Shown here: positions 25,347 to 34,152 of the stretch, piece by piece
Numbering within the stretch: position 1 is the first letter of the stretch
Layout: every line of letters begins with the position of its first letter
Assembly (NCBI GenBank): GCA_944362695.1
Contig: CALVTQ010000137.1
Location: 1-44,490, forward strand
Origin: an uncultured Clostridia bacterium
GTDB taxonomy: Bacteria > Bacillota > Clostridia > Christensenellales > Aristaeellaceae
Direction: 5' to 3'
Length of the DNA: 44,490 nt
Notes under the pieces: model-generated
Databases searched by the model: none
Told to the model about the DNA's origin: nothing
Seen by the model: the letters and a program-made list of their open reading frames with translations, nothing else
Program-made: the position numbers and the translations under genes

Positions 25347-26297
25347 TTAACCCTTGACCGCGCCGAGCATGATGCCCTTCTCAAAGTAGCGCTGCATGAA
25401 CGGATACACGCACAGGATCGGGATGACCGTCACCATCGCGATGGTGTATTTGATGACCTTGCCGCTCATCGCCGATTTGAGCGCCGCCTCGCTGACCTGT
25501 CCGCCGCTCTGCATGAGCGCCGCGAGGTTGCTCGCCTGGTTGAGGTAGATGTAGAGCCTGTGCTGGAGCGTGTAGAGCTTGGGCTCGGACTGCATGAGGA
25601 TCAGCGAGTCAGTGAAGGAGTTCCAGTTGCCGACCGCGCCGAAGATGGCGATCGTCGCGAGGATCGGCTTGCACAGCGGCAGGATGATCTTGCGGAAGAT
25701 CGTTAAGTACGGCGCGCCGTCGATCTTCGCGCTCTCCTCCAGCGCCGCCGGGATCGACTCGATGTATGTCTTGACGAGGATGATGTTGTACGGCGCGACG
25801 ATGCTGGGGATGATGTAGGCCCAGAACGTGTTGGTCAGGCCCAGCATGCGCATGTTCATGAACCACGGGATCGTGCCGGCGTTGAAGTACATGGTGATGA
25901 GGATGAAGCGATACCAGAAGCTGCGGCCCCACATCTCCTTCTGCGTGACGAGGTAGCCGATCAGCGCCGACGCGGCGACCATCAGCAGCGTGCCCAGGAA
26001 CGTGCGCGCCGCCGTGACGATCAGCGAGGTCGACAGGTCGCCCACGTTCAGAAGCGAGAGATAGTTGCTCAAGTGGATGCCGCGCGGGATGAAGTTGATG
26101 ACGCCGCGGCTGACCAGATCGTTGTCGGAGATCGTGTTGATGAACAGATAATAGAACGGGAACAGGCACGCCAGCGTAAAGATCGTGAAGAACAGGATGT
26201 TGATGACGTTGAACACGTGGTCGCCCACGGTCAGGCGATACATCGGAGAATCGCCCGCGTGCTTCCTGATGTGCTTGGCATTGGCAGCGTTTTTCAT
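25347..26297 (-). CDS. Sugar ABC transporter permease (YtcP/MalG-like)
   Basis: 316-residue inner-membrane permease with six predicted helices. The cytoplasmic EAA loop reads EESAKIDGAPYLTIFRKIILPL, contacting the shared ATPase. The C-terminus FEKGIMLGAVKG is typical of the YtcP branch. The gene lies 15 bp after the larger permease and 75 bp before the binding protein. No ATPase gene is present in the locus, as is usual for this family, which borrows an MsmX-type ATPase encoded elsewhere. Start ATG 26297 has GGAGG 9 nt upstream. Confidence 0.94.
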   Translation of the reverse strand: MKNAANAKHIRKHAGDSPMYRLTVGDHVFNVINILFFTIFTLACLFPFYYLFINTISDNDLVSRGVINFIPRGIHLSNYLSLLNVGDLSTSLIVTAARTFLGTLLMVAASALIGYLVTQKEMWGRSFWYRFILITMYFNAGTIPWFMNMRMLGLTNTFWAYIIPSIVAPYNIILVKTYIESIPAALEESAKIDGAPYLTIFRKIILPLCKPILATIAIFGAVGNWNSFTDSLILMQSEPKLYTLQHRLYIYLNQASNLAALMQSGGQVSEAALKSAMSGKVIKYTIAMVTVIPILCVYPFMQRYFEKGIMLGAVKG

Positions 26298-26312
26298 TGT
26301 GATTCCCCTCCT

Positions 26313-27770
26313 TTACATGATGCTCTCGCCGCGCAGCTTCTTGCTCAGGGCGTTCGCCGAGAACAGGAGCACCACGCTGACGATCGACTTGGTCATGCCG
26401 ACCACCGTGGACAGCGGGATCTGGCCCTGGCCGATGCCCAGCTTGTAGACGTAGAGGTCGAGCACCATGATGGCGTCGGTATTCGTCGCGTTTTCAAAGA
26501 CGAGATACTGATCCATGCCGTTGGAGAGGATGTTGCCCACGGACATGAGCAGCAGCACGAAGAACGTGGGCAGCAGCGAGGGCACGGTGATATGCCACAT
26601 GCGGGCAAAGCGCCCCGCGCCGTCGACCGTTGCCGCCTCGTAGAGCTGCTGGTCGATGCCGGATATCGCGGAAATGTAGATGATGGCGCTCCAGCCCACG
26701 CCCTTCCACAGGCCCCAGGCGAGCATCTTGAGCCACGTGTGCTCCGCGCCCATGAGCATGTTCACGCCCTGATCCCACACGCCCAGCGAGATCATCAGCG
26801 AGCTGATGAAGCCGTCGGTGGCGAAGATGCAGTTGGCGATGGCGTAGACCAGAACCCAGCTGATGAAGTTCGGGACGGTGGTGAACGTCTGCACGAAGCG
26901 GCGGAATTTGGTGCTGTGGATCTCGCACAGGAAGATCGCGAACGCCATCGGCACCCAGCTCGTCGCCAGGCCAAGGCCGCTCATGGCGAGCGTGTTGCGC
27001 AGCACGCGGATGATATCGCGCACCGTCGCCTGATTCTTGAACAGCTCCGTGAACCACTTGAAGCCCACGAAGTTCTCCATGCTCAGCGTGTCGCCGACCT
27101 TGTAATCAAAGAACGCATAGCGCCAGCCCCACAGCGGCAGATAGCTGAACACCGCGACCAGCGCGATGAAGGGCAGGAGCATGAGGAAGAGCTGATATTT
27201 GACCTCGATCTCGGCCTTCTCGCCGGGCGCGGGCTTGGGCAGGATGAACTGCGTCGCGGCAAAGCCCACGATGAGCACGATGGCCAGCACGAGCATCGCG
27301 TAAAAGCCGCCGGGAATCATCGGCAGGATGCGGTCGGGCTTGCTGGTCGTGGCGATTTGGGTGTAGGCGACGTAGATGCCGCCCATGCCCGCCGCGATGA
27401 GCGCGCCCGCGCCGATGCCGAACAGATTCGCGCGGCGCTTGAATTTCAGATTGCCCAGGGACATGCAGCCCGAGACCGCCGCCAGGCATACGCCGATGCA
27501 TGCCGCGATGGACGAGCCGAACAGGATGCGGAAGCTGTCCTCCGTCACCCATTCCTTGCGAAGCGCGCGGCCGAACTCGCCGGTCAGGCTCTCATACGAT
27601 ATGCCGGACGTGAGCAGCGACGTATTCGGGTTGATCATGCCGCTCACGCGCGCGGGGTTGAGCGCGGGGATGAACAGGAACACGATCACCGCGATGACCG
27701 CAATGCGCATGATGATGTAGAGGTGCTCCGCCGGATGCGCGGGACGAACCTCCGCCTTTGTCTGGCTCAT
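26313..27770 (-). CDS. Sugar ABC permease (LplB-like) with extra N-terminal membrane domain
   Basis: 485-residue permease. The C-terminal ~295 residues are a normal LplB/YtcP-type subunit: first helix in YQLFLMLLPFIALVAVFSYLP (about 192-212) and EAA loop YEAATVDGAGRFARMWHITVP. The first ~190 residues are extra: hydrophobic segments at about 20-38, 82-104, 115-137 and 150-177, with a hydrophilic stretch (about 39-81) likely outside the cell. Normal LplB proteins are about 300-320 residues, so this is a real extension or fusion, in frame without a stop. No family was recognised for it. The start is ATG 27770 with AAGAAGGG about 7 nt upstream; ATG 27791 lacks a ribosome site. First gene of the transporter operon, preceded by a candidate activator-dependent promoter. 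Confidence 0.9.
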   Translation of the reverse strand: MSQTKAEVRPAHPAEHLYIIMRIAVIAVIVFLFIPALNPARVSGMINPNTSLLTSGISYESLTGEFGRALRKEWVTEDSFRILFGSSIAACIGVCLAAVSGCMSLGNLKFKRRANLFGIGAGALIAAGMGGIYVAYTQIATTSKPDRILPMIPGGFYAMLVLAIVLIVGFAATQFILPKPAPGEKAEIEVKYQLFLMLLPFIALVAVFSYLPLWGWRYAFFDYKVGDTLSMENFVGFKWFTELFKNQATVRDIIRVLRNTLAMSGLGLATSWVPMAFAIFLCEIHSTKFRRFVQTFTTVPNFISWVLVYAIANCIFATDGFISSLMISLGVWDQGVNMLMGAEHTWLKMLAWGLWKGVGWSAIIYISAISGIDQQLYEAATVDGAGRFARMWHITVPSLLPTFFVLLLMSVGNILSNGMDQYLVFENATNTDAIMVLDLYVYKLGIGQGQIPLSTVVGMTKSIVSVVLLFSANALSKKLRGESIM

Positions 27771-27827
27771 GTGTGACCCTTCTTTCTGCAAATGACCCCA
27801 TTTGTAAAATCTTACTTTATGTTTTTG

Positions 27828-27856
27828 ATTATACAGTCAACATTGCCTGAAAGAAA
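27828..27856 (-). promoter_or_regulatory. Activator-type promoter of the sugar transporter operon
   Basis: Minus TTTCTT (27851-27856), 17 nt, TATAAT (27828-27833). A perfect -10 with a poor -35 suggests dependence on an activator bound just upstream (see 27861-27891). Confidence 0.55.
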
Positions 27857-27860
27857 CCCT

Positions 27861-27891
27861 AAAAATTGCAGCAAACTTGCATGAAAAATTG
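27861..27891. promoter_or_regulatory. Direct repeats, candidate site for the AraC-type regulator
   Basis: AAAAATTG occurs at 27861-27868 and again at 27884-27891, period 23 bp (about two helix turns). They cover roughly -40 to -70 of the promoter, the normal place for a dimeric AraC-family activator. Confidence 0.5.
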
Positions 27892-27943
27892 TAGATGGGC
27901 GCGGCGGAAGCTGAATAATTTGTGTGATTTTGCTTTGGCGGGC

Positions 27944-27956
27944 GGAAAACGCTTCC
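27944..27956. promoter_or_regulatory. cre-like palindrome
   Basis: GGAAAACGCTTCC is close to the CcpA cre consensus (core AANCGNWNNC), differing at the outer T-G/A positions. It lies between the regulator gene and the transporter promoter. The host encodes HprK, so CcpA control is possible. Confidence 0.35.
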
Positions 27957-27968
27957 TTATTTAATGCG

Positions 27969-29429
27969 TCATGAACCGGCCTTTGCCTTGCGCTGCGCGC
28001 GGTACTGCGCGGGGGAGAGGCCCACGTATTTTTTGAACTTGACGTGGAAGTAATCCACGTTGCTGTATCCCACGCGCTCGGCGACGGTGTAGACCTTCAT
28101 GTCCGTCTGCTCGAGCAGCCGCTTGGCCTCGGCCACGCGCAGGCGGTCGAGATACGAATTGAAGCTCTCGCCCACGCGGCGGGAGAGCAGCTTGCCCAGA
28201 TACGCGCTGTTGTAGCCGAACAGAGGCGCGATGGACTCGAGCGTCAGGTTGGAGCGGAAGTTGTGCTCGATGTAATGCAGCACGTCGTCGAGCACGCTCT
28301 CGCGCGTGAAGCCGCCCATGGCGTCCATCGCGGCATCAAAGTGCGCGGTGAACTGCGACAGGATGTCGGAAAGGCATGGCGCGCGATCGAAGGCGCGGAA
28401 GATGTCGCTGCTGGCGGGCAGGGGGACGGCGGGATAGAGATGGGCGAGCGTGCCGCGAACGCGCAGGAACAGGTCGGTCAAAAACAGGCGCACGTCCTGT
28501 ACGCCTGCGCCGGAGCGCACGAGCGTATCGCGCAGGCCGACCAAAAGCGCGGCGAGCTGCTGGCGGCTGAACGCCTGCACGAAGCCGAGCATGTCGCTGG
28601 CGTAGCGCTCCAGCAGCGGCGCATCGAGCGCGAACGTGGGCGGGACGACGGCCTGAGCGCCGAGCACGCGCGTCTGCGGCGGATAGAAAAAGCGCCGCGC
28701 CAGCACGGCACGGGCCTGATCGTATGACGCGCGCAGATCTTGCGGCTGCGCAGCCTGCCCGCCGCATGCCAGGAACGGCATATCCGCCGGGGGATTGGCC
28801 GTCAGCGCGGCGAGCCTGCGTTCGCCCTGCGCGTCGTAAACGATCAAAGCGGTGTCGCCCTCCAGCTGCACCGCAAAGCATGCGCCCGCGAGCGCGGCGG
28901 GCAGCTTCTCGCCGGGGCAGACGCACACGCGCCACGGGCCGGGGCCGATATCGGGCAGGGGAACGGGCGGCTTCTGCCCGCGAAGGAGCTGGGTCAGGGC
29001 GATGGAGCGCGCGCCCGCGCGGTAGGCGTCCCCGGCCTCGATGCTCATGCGGCGGCGGTCGAGCTCGGCGCGTACGGCGGTGAGCCGCTCGGAAAGCTCG
29101 TCCTCGTCGATGGGCTTGCCAAGGTATCCGCTGACGCCGTGGGCGATGGCCTGCTTGGCGTATTCAAAGTCGGCATAGCCGCTCAGGATGATGAATTTGC
29201 CGTCGTATCCGTCCGCGCGCGCACGGGCGATGGCCTCAAGGCCGCTCATCCGGGGCATGCGGATGTCGATGAGCACGACGTCGGGACACTGCGCCCTGAT
29301 GATGTTCAGCGCGGTCTCGCCGTTGGCCGCCTCGCCGCACACGCGATAGCCCAGCGCCGCGAAATCGATCAGCTTGAGCAGACCCTCGCGGATGATGGCC
29401 TCGTCGTCAGCAATGAGCAGGCTGTACAC
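27969..29429 (-). CDS. YesN-type response regulator with AraC DNA-binding domain
   Basis: 486-residue two-component regulator. Receiver domain 1-120: acidic pair Asp8/Asp9, phospho-acceptor Asp55 in LIDIRMPRMSG, and Lys105 in GYLGKPID. A ~250-residue middle region follows without a recognised family. The C-terminal AraC domain (about 385-480) has both helix-turn-helix units (LTLESIAPLFGYNSAYLGKLL; KVYTVAERVGYSNVDYFHVKF) and ends in GLSPAQYR. Start is GTG at 29429, with GGGAGG 7 nt upstream. It has its own consensus promoter and sits between the divergent GH31-GH3-GH2 genes and the transporter operon, the ideal place for a local activator. Its kinase is most likely the YesM-type gene at 18070-19845. 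Confidence 0.94.
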   Translation of the reverse strand: MYSLLIADDEAIIREGLLKLIDFAALGYRVCGEAANGETALNIIRAQCPDVVLIDIRMPRMSGLEAIARARADGYDGKFIILSGYADFEYAKQAIAHGVSGYLGKPIDEDELSERLTAVRAELDRRRMSIEAGDAYRAGARSIALTQLLRGQKPPVPLPDIGPGPWRVCVCPGEKLPAALAGACFAVQLEGDTALIVYDAQGERRLAALTANPPADMPFLACGGQAAQPQDLRASYDQARAVLARRFFYPPQTRVLGAQAVVPPTFALDAPLLERYASDMLGFVQAFSRQQLAALLVGLRDTLVRSGAGVQDVRLFLTDLFLRVRGTLAHLYPAVPLPASSDIFRAFDRAPCLSDILSQFTAHFDAAMDAMGGFTRESVLDDVLHYIEHNFRSNLTLESIAPLFGYNSAYLGKLLSRRVGESFNSYLDRLRVAEAKRLLEQTDMKVYTVAERVGYSNVDYFHVKFKKYVGLSPAQYRAQRKAKAGS

Positions 29430-29464
29430 AGCAATCCCTCCCGATTTGATAAGAATGTAGGTTC

Positions 29465-29493
29465 ATTATAAAATGCACGTATGAATTTGTCAA
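29465..29493 (-). promoter_or_regulatory. Consensus promoter of the response regulator gene
   Basis: Minus TTGACA (29488-29493), 17 nt, TATAAT (29465-29470): a perfect sigma-A promoter, about 35 nt before the start codon. Confidence 0.9.
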
Positions 29494-29526
29494 ATATTCC
29501 GGGCAACAAAATTCAGTTTTGGGGGC

Positions 29527-29555
29527 TTTTCAACCGCGTCATTTTCCGTTATGAT
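29527..29555 (+). promoter_or_regulatory. Promoter of the GH31-GH3 genes
   Basis: TTTTCA (29527-29532), 17 nt, TATGAT (29550-29555). Downstream CCGGG/CCCGG near 29570-29590 can form a small leader hairpin. Confidence 0.6.
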
Positions 29556-29615
29556 GTTGGTGGAAATCGCCGGGCCCAGATGACCCGGGGCATTTGAAAT
29601 GCGGAGGAAATGAGC

Positions 29616-31919
29616 ATGAAATTTTCAAACGGACAGTGGCTTTCCAAGGAGCTTGTGGGCTGCTTTTCCCCGGCCCACGTCTACGATGCCGACGTGCGCG
29701 CGGATCGCGTGCGCCTGCTGTGCCCGACGAGCAGGATCAACCATCGCGGCGACACGCTCGGCGGCATCAACCTGACGCTCGAGCTGAGCGCGCCCATGAG
29801 CGGCGTGATCCGCGTGCGCGTCACCCATCATGCGGGTCTGGCCGACAGGGGGCCGCATTTTGAGCTGTCCCTGCCCGAGCACAGCGCCTTTGACAGCGTG
29901 GCGGACGGGGAGACCATCGTCGCGCGCACGGGCGAGCTCGAGGTTCGCGTCAATAAGAACAACGCGTCGATGGCGTTTTATCACGGCGACAGGCGCCTGA
30001 CCGGCAGCGGCGACCGCGACATCGCCTATATCAAGACGAACTGGACGGGCCTGGCCTACGACCGCGGCCCGGAGGACGCCTACATGCGCGGCCAGCTCGA
30101 CCTGACCGTCGGCGAGCTGATCTACGGCCTGGGCGAGCGCTTCGGCGCGTTCGTCAAGAACGGCCAGAGCGTGGACGTCTACAACGAGGACGGCGGCACG
30201 AGCACCGAGCAGTCCTACAAGAACATCCCGCTGTATCTGTCCAATCGCGGCTACGGCGTGTTCGTCAACCACAGCGAGCGCGTGAGCTTTGAGGTCGGCT
30301 CGGACATGGTCTCCAAGGTCGGCTTCAGCGTCGAGGGCGAGTCCATTGAGTATTTCATCATCGACGGCCCGACGATGAAGGACGTGCTGCGCCGCTACAC
30401 CGATATGACCGGCAAGCCCGCCCTGCCCGCCGCGTGGACGTTCGGCCTGTGGCTGAGCACGAGCTTCACCACCGACTACGACGAGGAGACCGTCAACAAG
30501 TTCGTGGACGGCATGTTCAACCGCGGCATCCCGCTCTCCGTGTTCCACTTTGACTGCTTCTGGATGCGCGGCTTCCATTGGAGCGACTTCACCTGGGACC
30601 CGGATATGTTCCCCGATCCCAAGGGCATGCTCGCGCGCCTGAAGGCCAAGGGCCTCAAGATCTGCGTGTGGATCAACAGCTACGTCGGCCAGGAGAGCTG
30701 CCTGTTTGAGGAGGGCAAGCGAAACGGCTACTTCCTCAAGCGCGCCAACGGCGACGTCTGGCAGTGGGATATGTGGCAGCCGGGTCTGGCGATCGTCGAT
30801 TTCACCAACCCCGAAGCCCGCGCGTGGTATCAGAGCAAGCTCGAGGCGCTCATCGACATGGGCGTGGACTGCTTCAAGACCGACTTCGGCGAGCGCATCC
30901 CGACCGACTGCGTGTACTTCGACGGCAGCGATCCCAAGAAGATGCACAACTACTACGCCTACCTCTACAACAAGACCGTCTGGGAGGTCCTGCAAAAGCG
31001 CAAGGGAGGCGAGGCCGTGCTGTTCGCGCGCTCGGCGACGGCGGGCGGCCAGAAGTTCCCCGTGCACTGGGGCGGCGACTGTTACAGCACGTATGAGGCC
31101 ATGCAGGAGACGCTGCGCGGCGGCCTGTCGCTGACGAGCTCCGGCTTCGGCTTCTGGAGCCACGACATCGGCGGCTTCGAGCGCACCTCGACCGCGGACG
31201 TCTATAAGCGCTGGTGCGCGTTCGGCCTGCTGTCCTCTCATTCCCGTCTGCACGGCTCGGGCAGCTACCGCGTGCCGTGGCTCTACGGCGAGGACGCGGC
31301 GGACGTGCTGCGCAGCTTCGTGCAGCTCAAGGCGAGCCTGATGCCGTATCTGTACACGCAGGCGGCCAGGACGCACGAGACCGGCGTGCCGATGATGCGC
31401 GCGATGGCCATCGAGTTCATGGACGACCGCAACTGCGGCTACCTGTGCAATCAGTACATGCTCGGCGACAGCCTGCTCGTCGCGCCGATCTTCAACGACA
31501 AGAGCATCGCGGAATACTACCTGCCCGACGGCGTCTGGACGAACGTGCAGACCGGCGAGCGCAAGGTTGGCGGCAAGTGGTATAAGGAGGAGATGGACTA
31601 CTTCCACATCCCGCTGTTTGCCCGCGAGGGCAGCATCGTCGCCTTCGGCGCGCACAACGACCGCCCGGTGTATGACTACGCCGACGGCGCGCGCTATATG
31701 GTCTACGCCCTGCCGGTGGGCCAGACTGCCGAGACGACCGTGGTGGACAAGGACGCCAAGCTCGCCGCGAGCCTGACGGTGACGCACACCGCCGAGGGCT
31801 ACGCCGTCCGCTATGAGGGCGACAAGCCGTGCACCGTCGTGCTCAACGGCGCGGGCGAGGGCGGTAAGGACATCGAGGCTGTGTTTGACAAGGCGGGGGA
31901 GGCTCTTGTTCGTGCGTAA
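29616..31919 (+). CDS. yicI: GH31 alpha-xylosidase (YicI type)
   Basis: 767-residue cytoplasmic alpha-xylosidase, which cuts alpha-1,6-xylose from the non-reducing end of xyloglucan oligosaccharides (isoprimeverose units). Nucleophile Asp423 lies in FKTDFGERIPTD and acid/base Asp488 in HWGGDCYSTYEAM. The blocks GFGFWSHDIGGFE and YKRWCAFGLLSSHSRLHGS match E. coli YicI nearly word for word, and length matches (YicI 772). The N-terminal beta domain starts MKFSNGQWL, as in YicI. Start ATG 29616 is preferred over 29610 because it lies 8 nt after GGAGG. There is no signal peptide. It overlaps the GH3 start by 8 bp, so the two are coupled. This enzyme is the strongest pointer to xyloglucan as the substrate of the locus. 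Confidence 0.96.
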   Translation: MKFSNGQWLSKELVGCFSPAHVYDADVRADRVRLLCPTSRINHRGDTLGGINLTLELSAPMSGVIRVRVTHHAGLADRGPHFELSLPEHSAFDSVADGETIVARTGELEVRVNKNNASMAFYHGDRRLTGSGDRDIAYIKTNWTGLAYDRGPEDAYMRGQLDLTVGELIYGLGERFGAFVKNGQSVDVYNEDGGTSTEQSYKNIPLYLSNRGYGVFVNHSERVSFEVGSDMVSKVGFSVEGESIEYFIIDGPTMKDVLRRYTDMTGKPALPAAWTFGLWLSTSFTTDYDEETVNKFVDGMFNRGIPLSVFHFDCFWMRGFHWSDFTWDPDMFPDPKGMLARLKAKGLKICVWINSYVGQESCLFEEGKRNGYFLKRANGDVWQWDMWQPGLAIVDFTNPEARAWYQSKLEALIDMGVDCFKTDFGERIPTDCVYFDGSDPKKMHNYYAYLYNKTVWEVLQKRKGGEAVLFARSATAGGQKFPVHWGGDCYSTYEAMQETLRGGLSLTSSGFGFWSHDIGGFERTSTADVYKRWCAFGLLSSHSRLHGSGSYRVPWLYGEDAADVLRSFVQLKASLMPYLYTQAARTHETGVPMMRAMAIEFMDDRNCGYLCNQYMLGDSLLVAPIFNDKSIAEYYLPDGVWTNVQTGERKVGGKWYKEEMDYFHIPLFAREGSIVAFGAHNDRPVYDYADGARYMVYALPVGQTAETTVVDKDAKLAASLTVTHTAEGYAVRYEGDKPCTVVLNGAGEGGKDIEAVFDKAGEALVRA

Positions 31920-34032
31920 TGCATGTGAAGAACGCATTGAATCGCTGCTTTCGCAGCTGACACTCGACGAAAAAATCGGCATGATCCACGGTGCGGGCAT
32001 CTTCCGCACCGCGGGCGTGCCGCGCCTGGGCATCCCGAGCCTCGTGATGAGCGACGGCCCGATGGGCGTGCGCGCGGAGTTCGGCGACGGCGAATGGGTC
32101 GGCGCGGGCCACGGCGCGGACAAGGTGAGCTATCTGCCCTGCAACAGCGCGATTGCCTCCACGTGGGACAGGGATCTCGCGCGCAGCGCTGGCCGCGTGC
32201 TGGGCTGCGAGGCGCGCGGACGCGGCAAGGACGTCATCCTCGCGCCGGGCATCAACATCAAGCGCAGTCCGCTCTGCGGCCGCAACTTTGAATACATGTG
32301 CGAAGACCCGTACCTGACCGGAGAGCTCGCCGCGCAGGTCGTGCAGGGCATACAGGAAAACGACGTCGCCGCCTGCCCCAAGCATTTCGCCTGCAACAGC
32401 CAGGAGACCGAGCGCCTGTGGGTCGACACGGTGGTGGACGAGCGCACGCTCAACGAGATCTACTTCCCCGGCTTCCGCGCGGCGGTCGATGCGGGCGCGT
32501 ATACGATCATGGGCGCGTATAACCGGCTGCACGGCGAGCACTGCTGCACGAGCCGCGCGCTGCTTGACGGCGTGCTGCGCGATCAGTGGGGCTTTGACGG
32601 CGCGGTGATCTCCGATTGGGGCGGCGTGCACGACACGGACGCCGCGGCGCATTCCTCACTGGATGTCGAGATGAGCGTCGCCGCGAATTTTGACGAGTAT
32701 TACATGGCCAACCCGCTCAAAGAGAAGATCGGGGCGGGCGAGATCGACGAGACCGTGATCGACGCCAAGGTGCGCAATATCCTGCGGCTGATGATCCGCC
32801 TGAACATGCTGGAGCCGGAGAGCAGGCAGAGAAAGCGCGGCGCGTTTGACGACCCGGCGCACGCTGCGGCGGCGCGAAAGGTCGCGGCGGCCTCCATCGT
32901 GCTGCTCAAGAACGAGGGAAATCTGCTGCCGCTTGACGAGGACAGGGTGAAAACCGTGGCCGTCATCGGCGCGAACGCGGAGACCGAGCACAGCTACGGC
33001 GGCGGCAGCGCGGAGATTCAGGCGCTGTATGAGCACACGCCGCTGCGGGGCATTACGATGCTGCTGGCCGGGCGCGCGAAGGTGCGCTATGCGCCGGGCT
33101 ACATCGCGCTCAAGCGCCCCGAGCGCAAGCGCAATTGGCAGGCCGAGAGCATCGACCGCCCGCGCGAGGTCATCCATTCGCCCAAGGCGAGCGAGACCGA
33201 CCGGCGCGCCGCCATCGACGAGGCGCTGGCGATTGCCAAAGACGCGGACGCCGTGATTTACGTCGGCGGCCTCGACCACAGGCATGACCTCGAGGGGCAG
33301 GACAGGCAGAGCATGCGCCTGCCGTACGGTCAGGGCGAGCTGATCGAGGCGCTGCTGGCCGAGCGGCCCGACACGATCATGGTCATGATGGGCGGCTCGC
33401 CGGTGGAAATGCCGTGGCTGGGCAAAGCTAAGGCGCTCGTGTGGAGCTACTACGCGGGCATGGAGGGCGGCACGGCGCTGGCCGATGTGCTCTTTGGGCG
33501 CGTCTGCCCCGGCGGCAAGCTGGCCGAGACCTTCCCCGTGACGGCGGACGACTGCTATGCCCACAAGCTCGGCGAGTTCGGCAGGAAGGACACCGTCACC
33601 TATCGCGACGGCCTGCTGGTCGGCTATCGCTATTACGACACGGCGAATGTGCCGGTCAATTTCCCGTTCGGCTATGGCCTGAGCTACACGCGCTTTGATT
33701 ATGAGAACATCGCGATCGGGCGCGCGGACGGCGGATGGACGGTGCGCTTTGACGTGGTGAACGCGGGCGAGCGCGCGGGTGCGGAGGTCGCGCAGATGTA
33801 CATCGCGCCGGAGAACCGTCAGGACGGCGAGCCGGTGCATGCGCTCAAGGGCTTTGCGCGCGTGACGCTCGAGCCGGGCGAGAGGAAGACCGTCGAGCTG
33901 GCACTCACGCGGGATCACCTCGCCGTCTGGGACAGCGAGACCCACGGCTGGGCTGTGCGCCCCGGCGGCTACGGCGTGCAGATCGGCGCGTCGAGCCGGG
34001 ACATCAGGCTCACGGGCCGCGTGGAAATCTAA
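31912..34032 (+). CDS. GH3 beta-glucosidase-like enzyme
   Basis: 706-residue cytoplasmic glycoside hydrolase of family 3. The N-terminal TIM barrel holds the conserved KHF (ACPKHFACNSQE) and nucleophile Asp235 in VISDWGGVHD. The alpha/beta sandwich starts at IVLLKNEGNLLPL and carries SYGGGSAE and EGQDR, where the acid/base Glu of beta-glucosidases is usually found. A fibronectin-III-like C-terminal domain (about 590-706) ends the protein. Start is GTG 31912: GGGGAGG lies 9 nt upstream and the homologous region begins at once (CEERIESLLSQLTLDEKIGM). It overlaps the alpha-xylosidase stop. Role: release of glucose from the cellodextrin-like backbone once xylose is removed; beta-xylosidase activity is an alternative. 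Confidence 0.93.
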   Translation: MRNACEERIESLLSQLTLDEKIGMIHGAGIFRTAGVPRLGIPSLVMSDGPMGVRAEFGDGEWVGAGHGADKVSYLPCNSAIASTWDRDLARSAGRVLGCEARGRGKDVILAPGINIKRSPLCGRNFEYMCEDPYLTGELAAQVVQGIQENDVAACPKHFACNSQETERLWVDTVVDERTLNEIYFPGFRAAVDAGAYTIMGAYNRLHGEHCCTSRALLDGVLRDQWGFDGAVISDWGGVHDTDAAAHSSLDVEMSVAANFDEYYMANPLKEKIGAGEIDETVIDAKVRNILRLMIRLNMLEPESRQRKRGAFDDPAHAAAARKVAAASIVLLKNEGNLLPLDEDRVKTVAVIGANAETEHSYGGGSAEIQALYEHTPLRGITMLLAGRAKVRYAPGYIALKRPERKRNWQAESIDRPREVIHSPKASETDRRAAIDEALAIAKDADAVIYVGGLDHRHDLEGQDRQSMRLPYGQGELIEALLAERPDTIMVMMGGSPVEMPWLGKAKALVWSYYAGMEGGTALADVLFGRVCPGGKLAETFPVTADDCYAHKLGEFGRKDTVTYRDGLLVGYRYYDTANVPVNFPFGYGLSYTRFDYENIAIGRADGGWTVRFDVVNAGERAGAEVAQMYIAPENRQDGEPVHALKGFARVTLEPGERKTVELALTRDHLAVWDSETHGWAVRPGGYGVQIGASSRDIRLTGRVEI

Positions 34033-34042
34033 CACAACAGAG

Positions 34043-34076
34043 CATGCGTCCGGCGCGTTTCGGGCGCATGTTTTTT
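34043..34076 (+). terminator. Terminator after GH3
   Basis: CATGCGTCCG (34043-34052) with CGGGCGCATG (34061-34070), 10 pairs, then TTTTTT. Confidence 0.92.
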
Positions 34077-34077
34077 G

Positions 34078-34107
34078 TTGAAAATCCCGGTTTTTCTGTG
34101 CTATACT
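34078..34107 (+). promoter_or_regulatory. Separate promoter of the GH2 gene
   Basis: TTGAAA (34078-34083), 18 nt, TATACT (34102-34107), each box 5 of 6. It begins directly after the GH3 terminator, so GH2 can be expressed separately. Confidence 0.72.
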
Positions 34108-34152
34108 GGCGATAACAAAGCGCCCGCCGCGCGCGGGCAGGGAGGAAACGCG

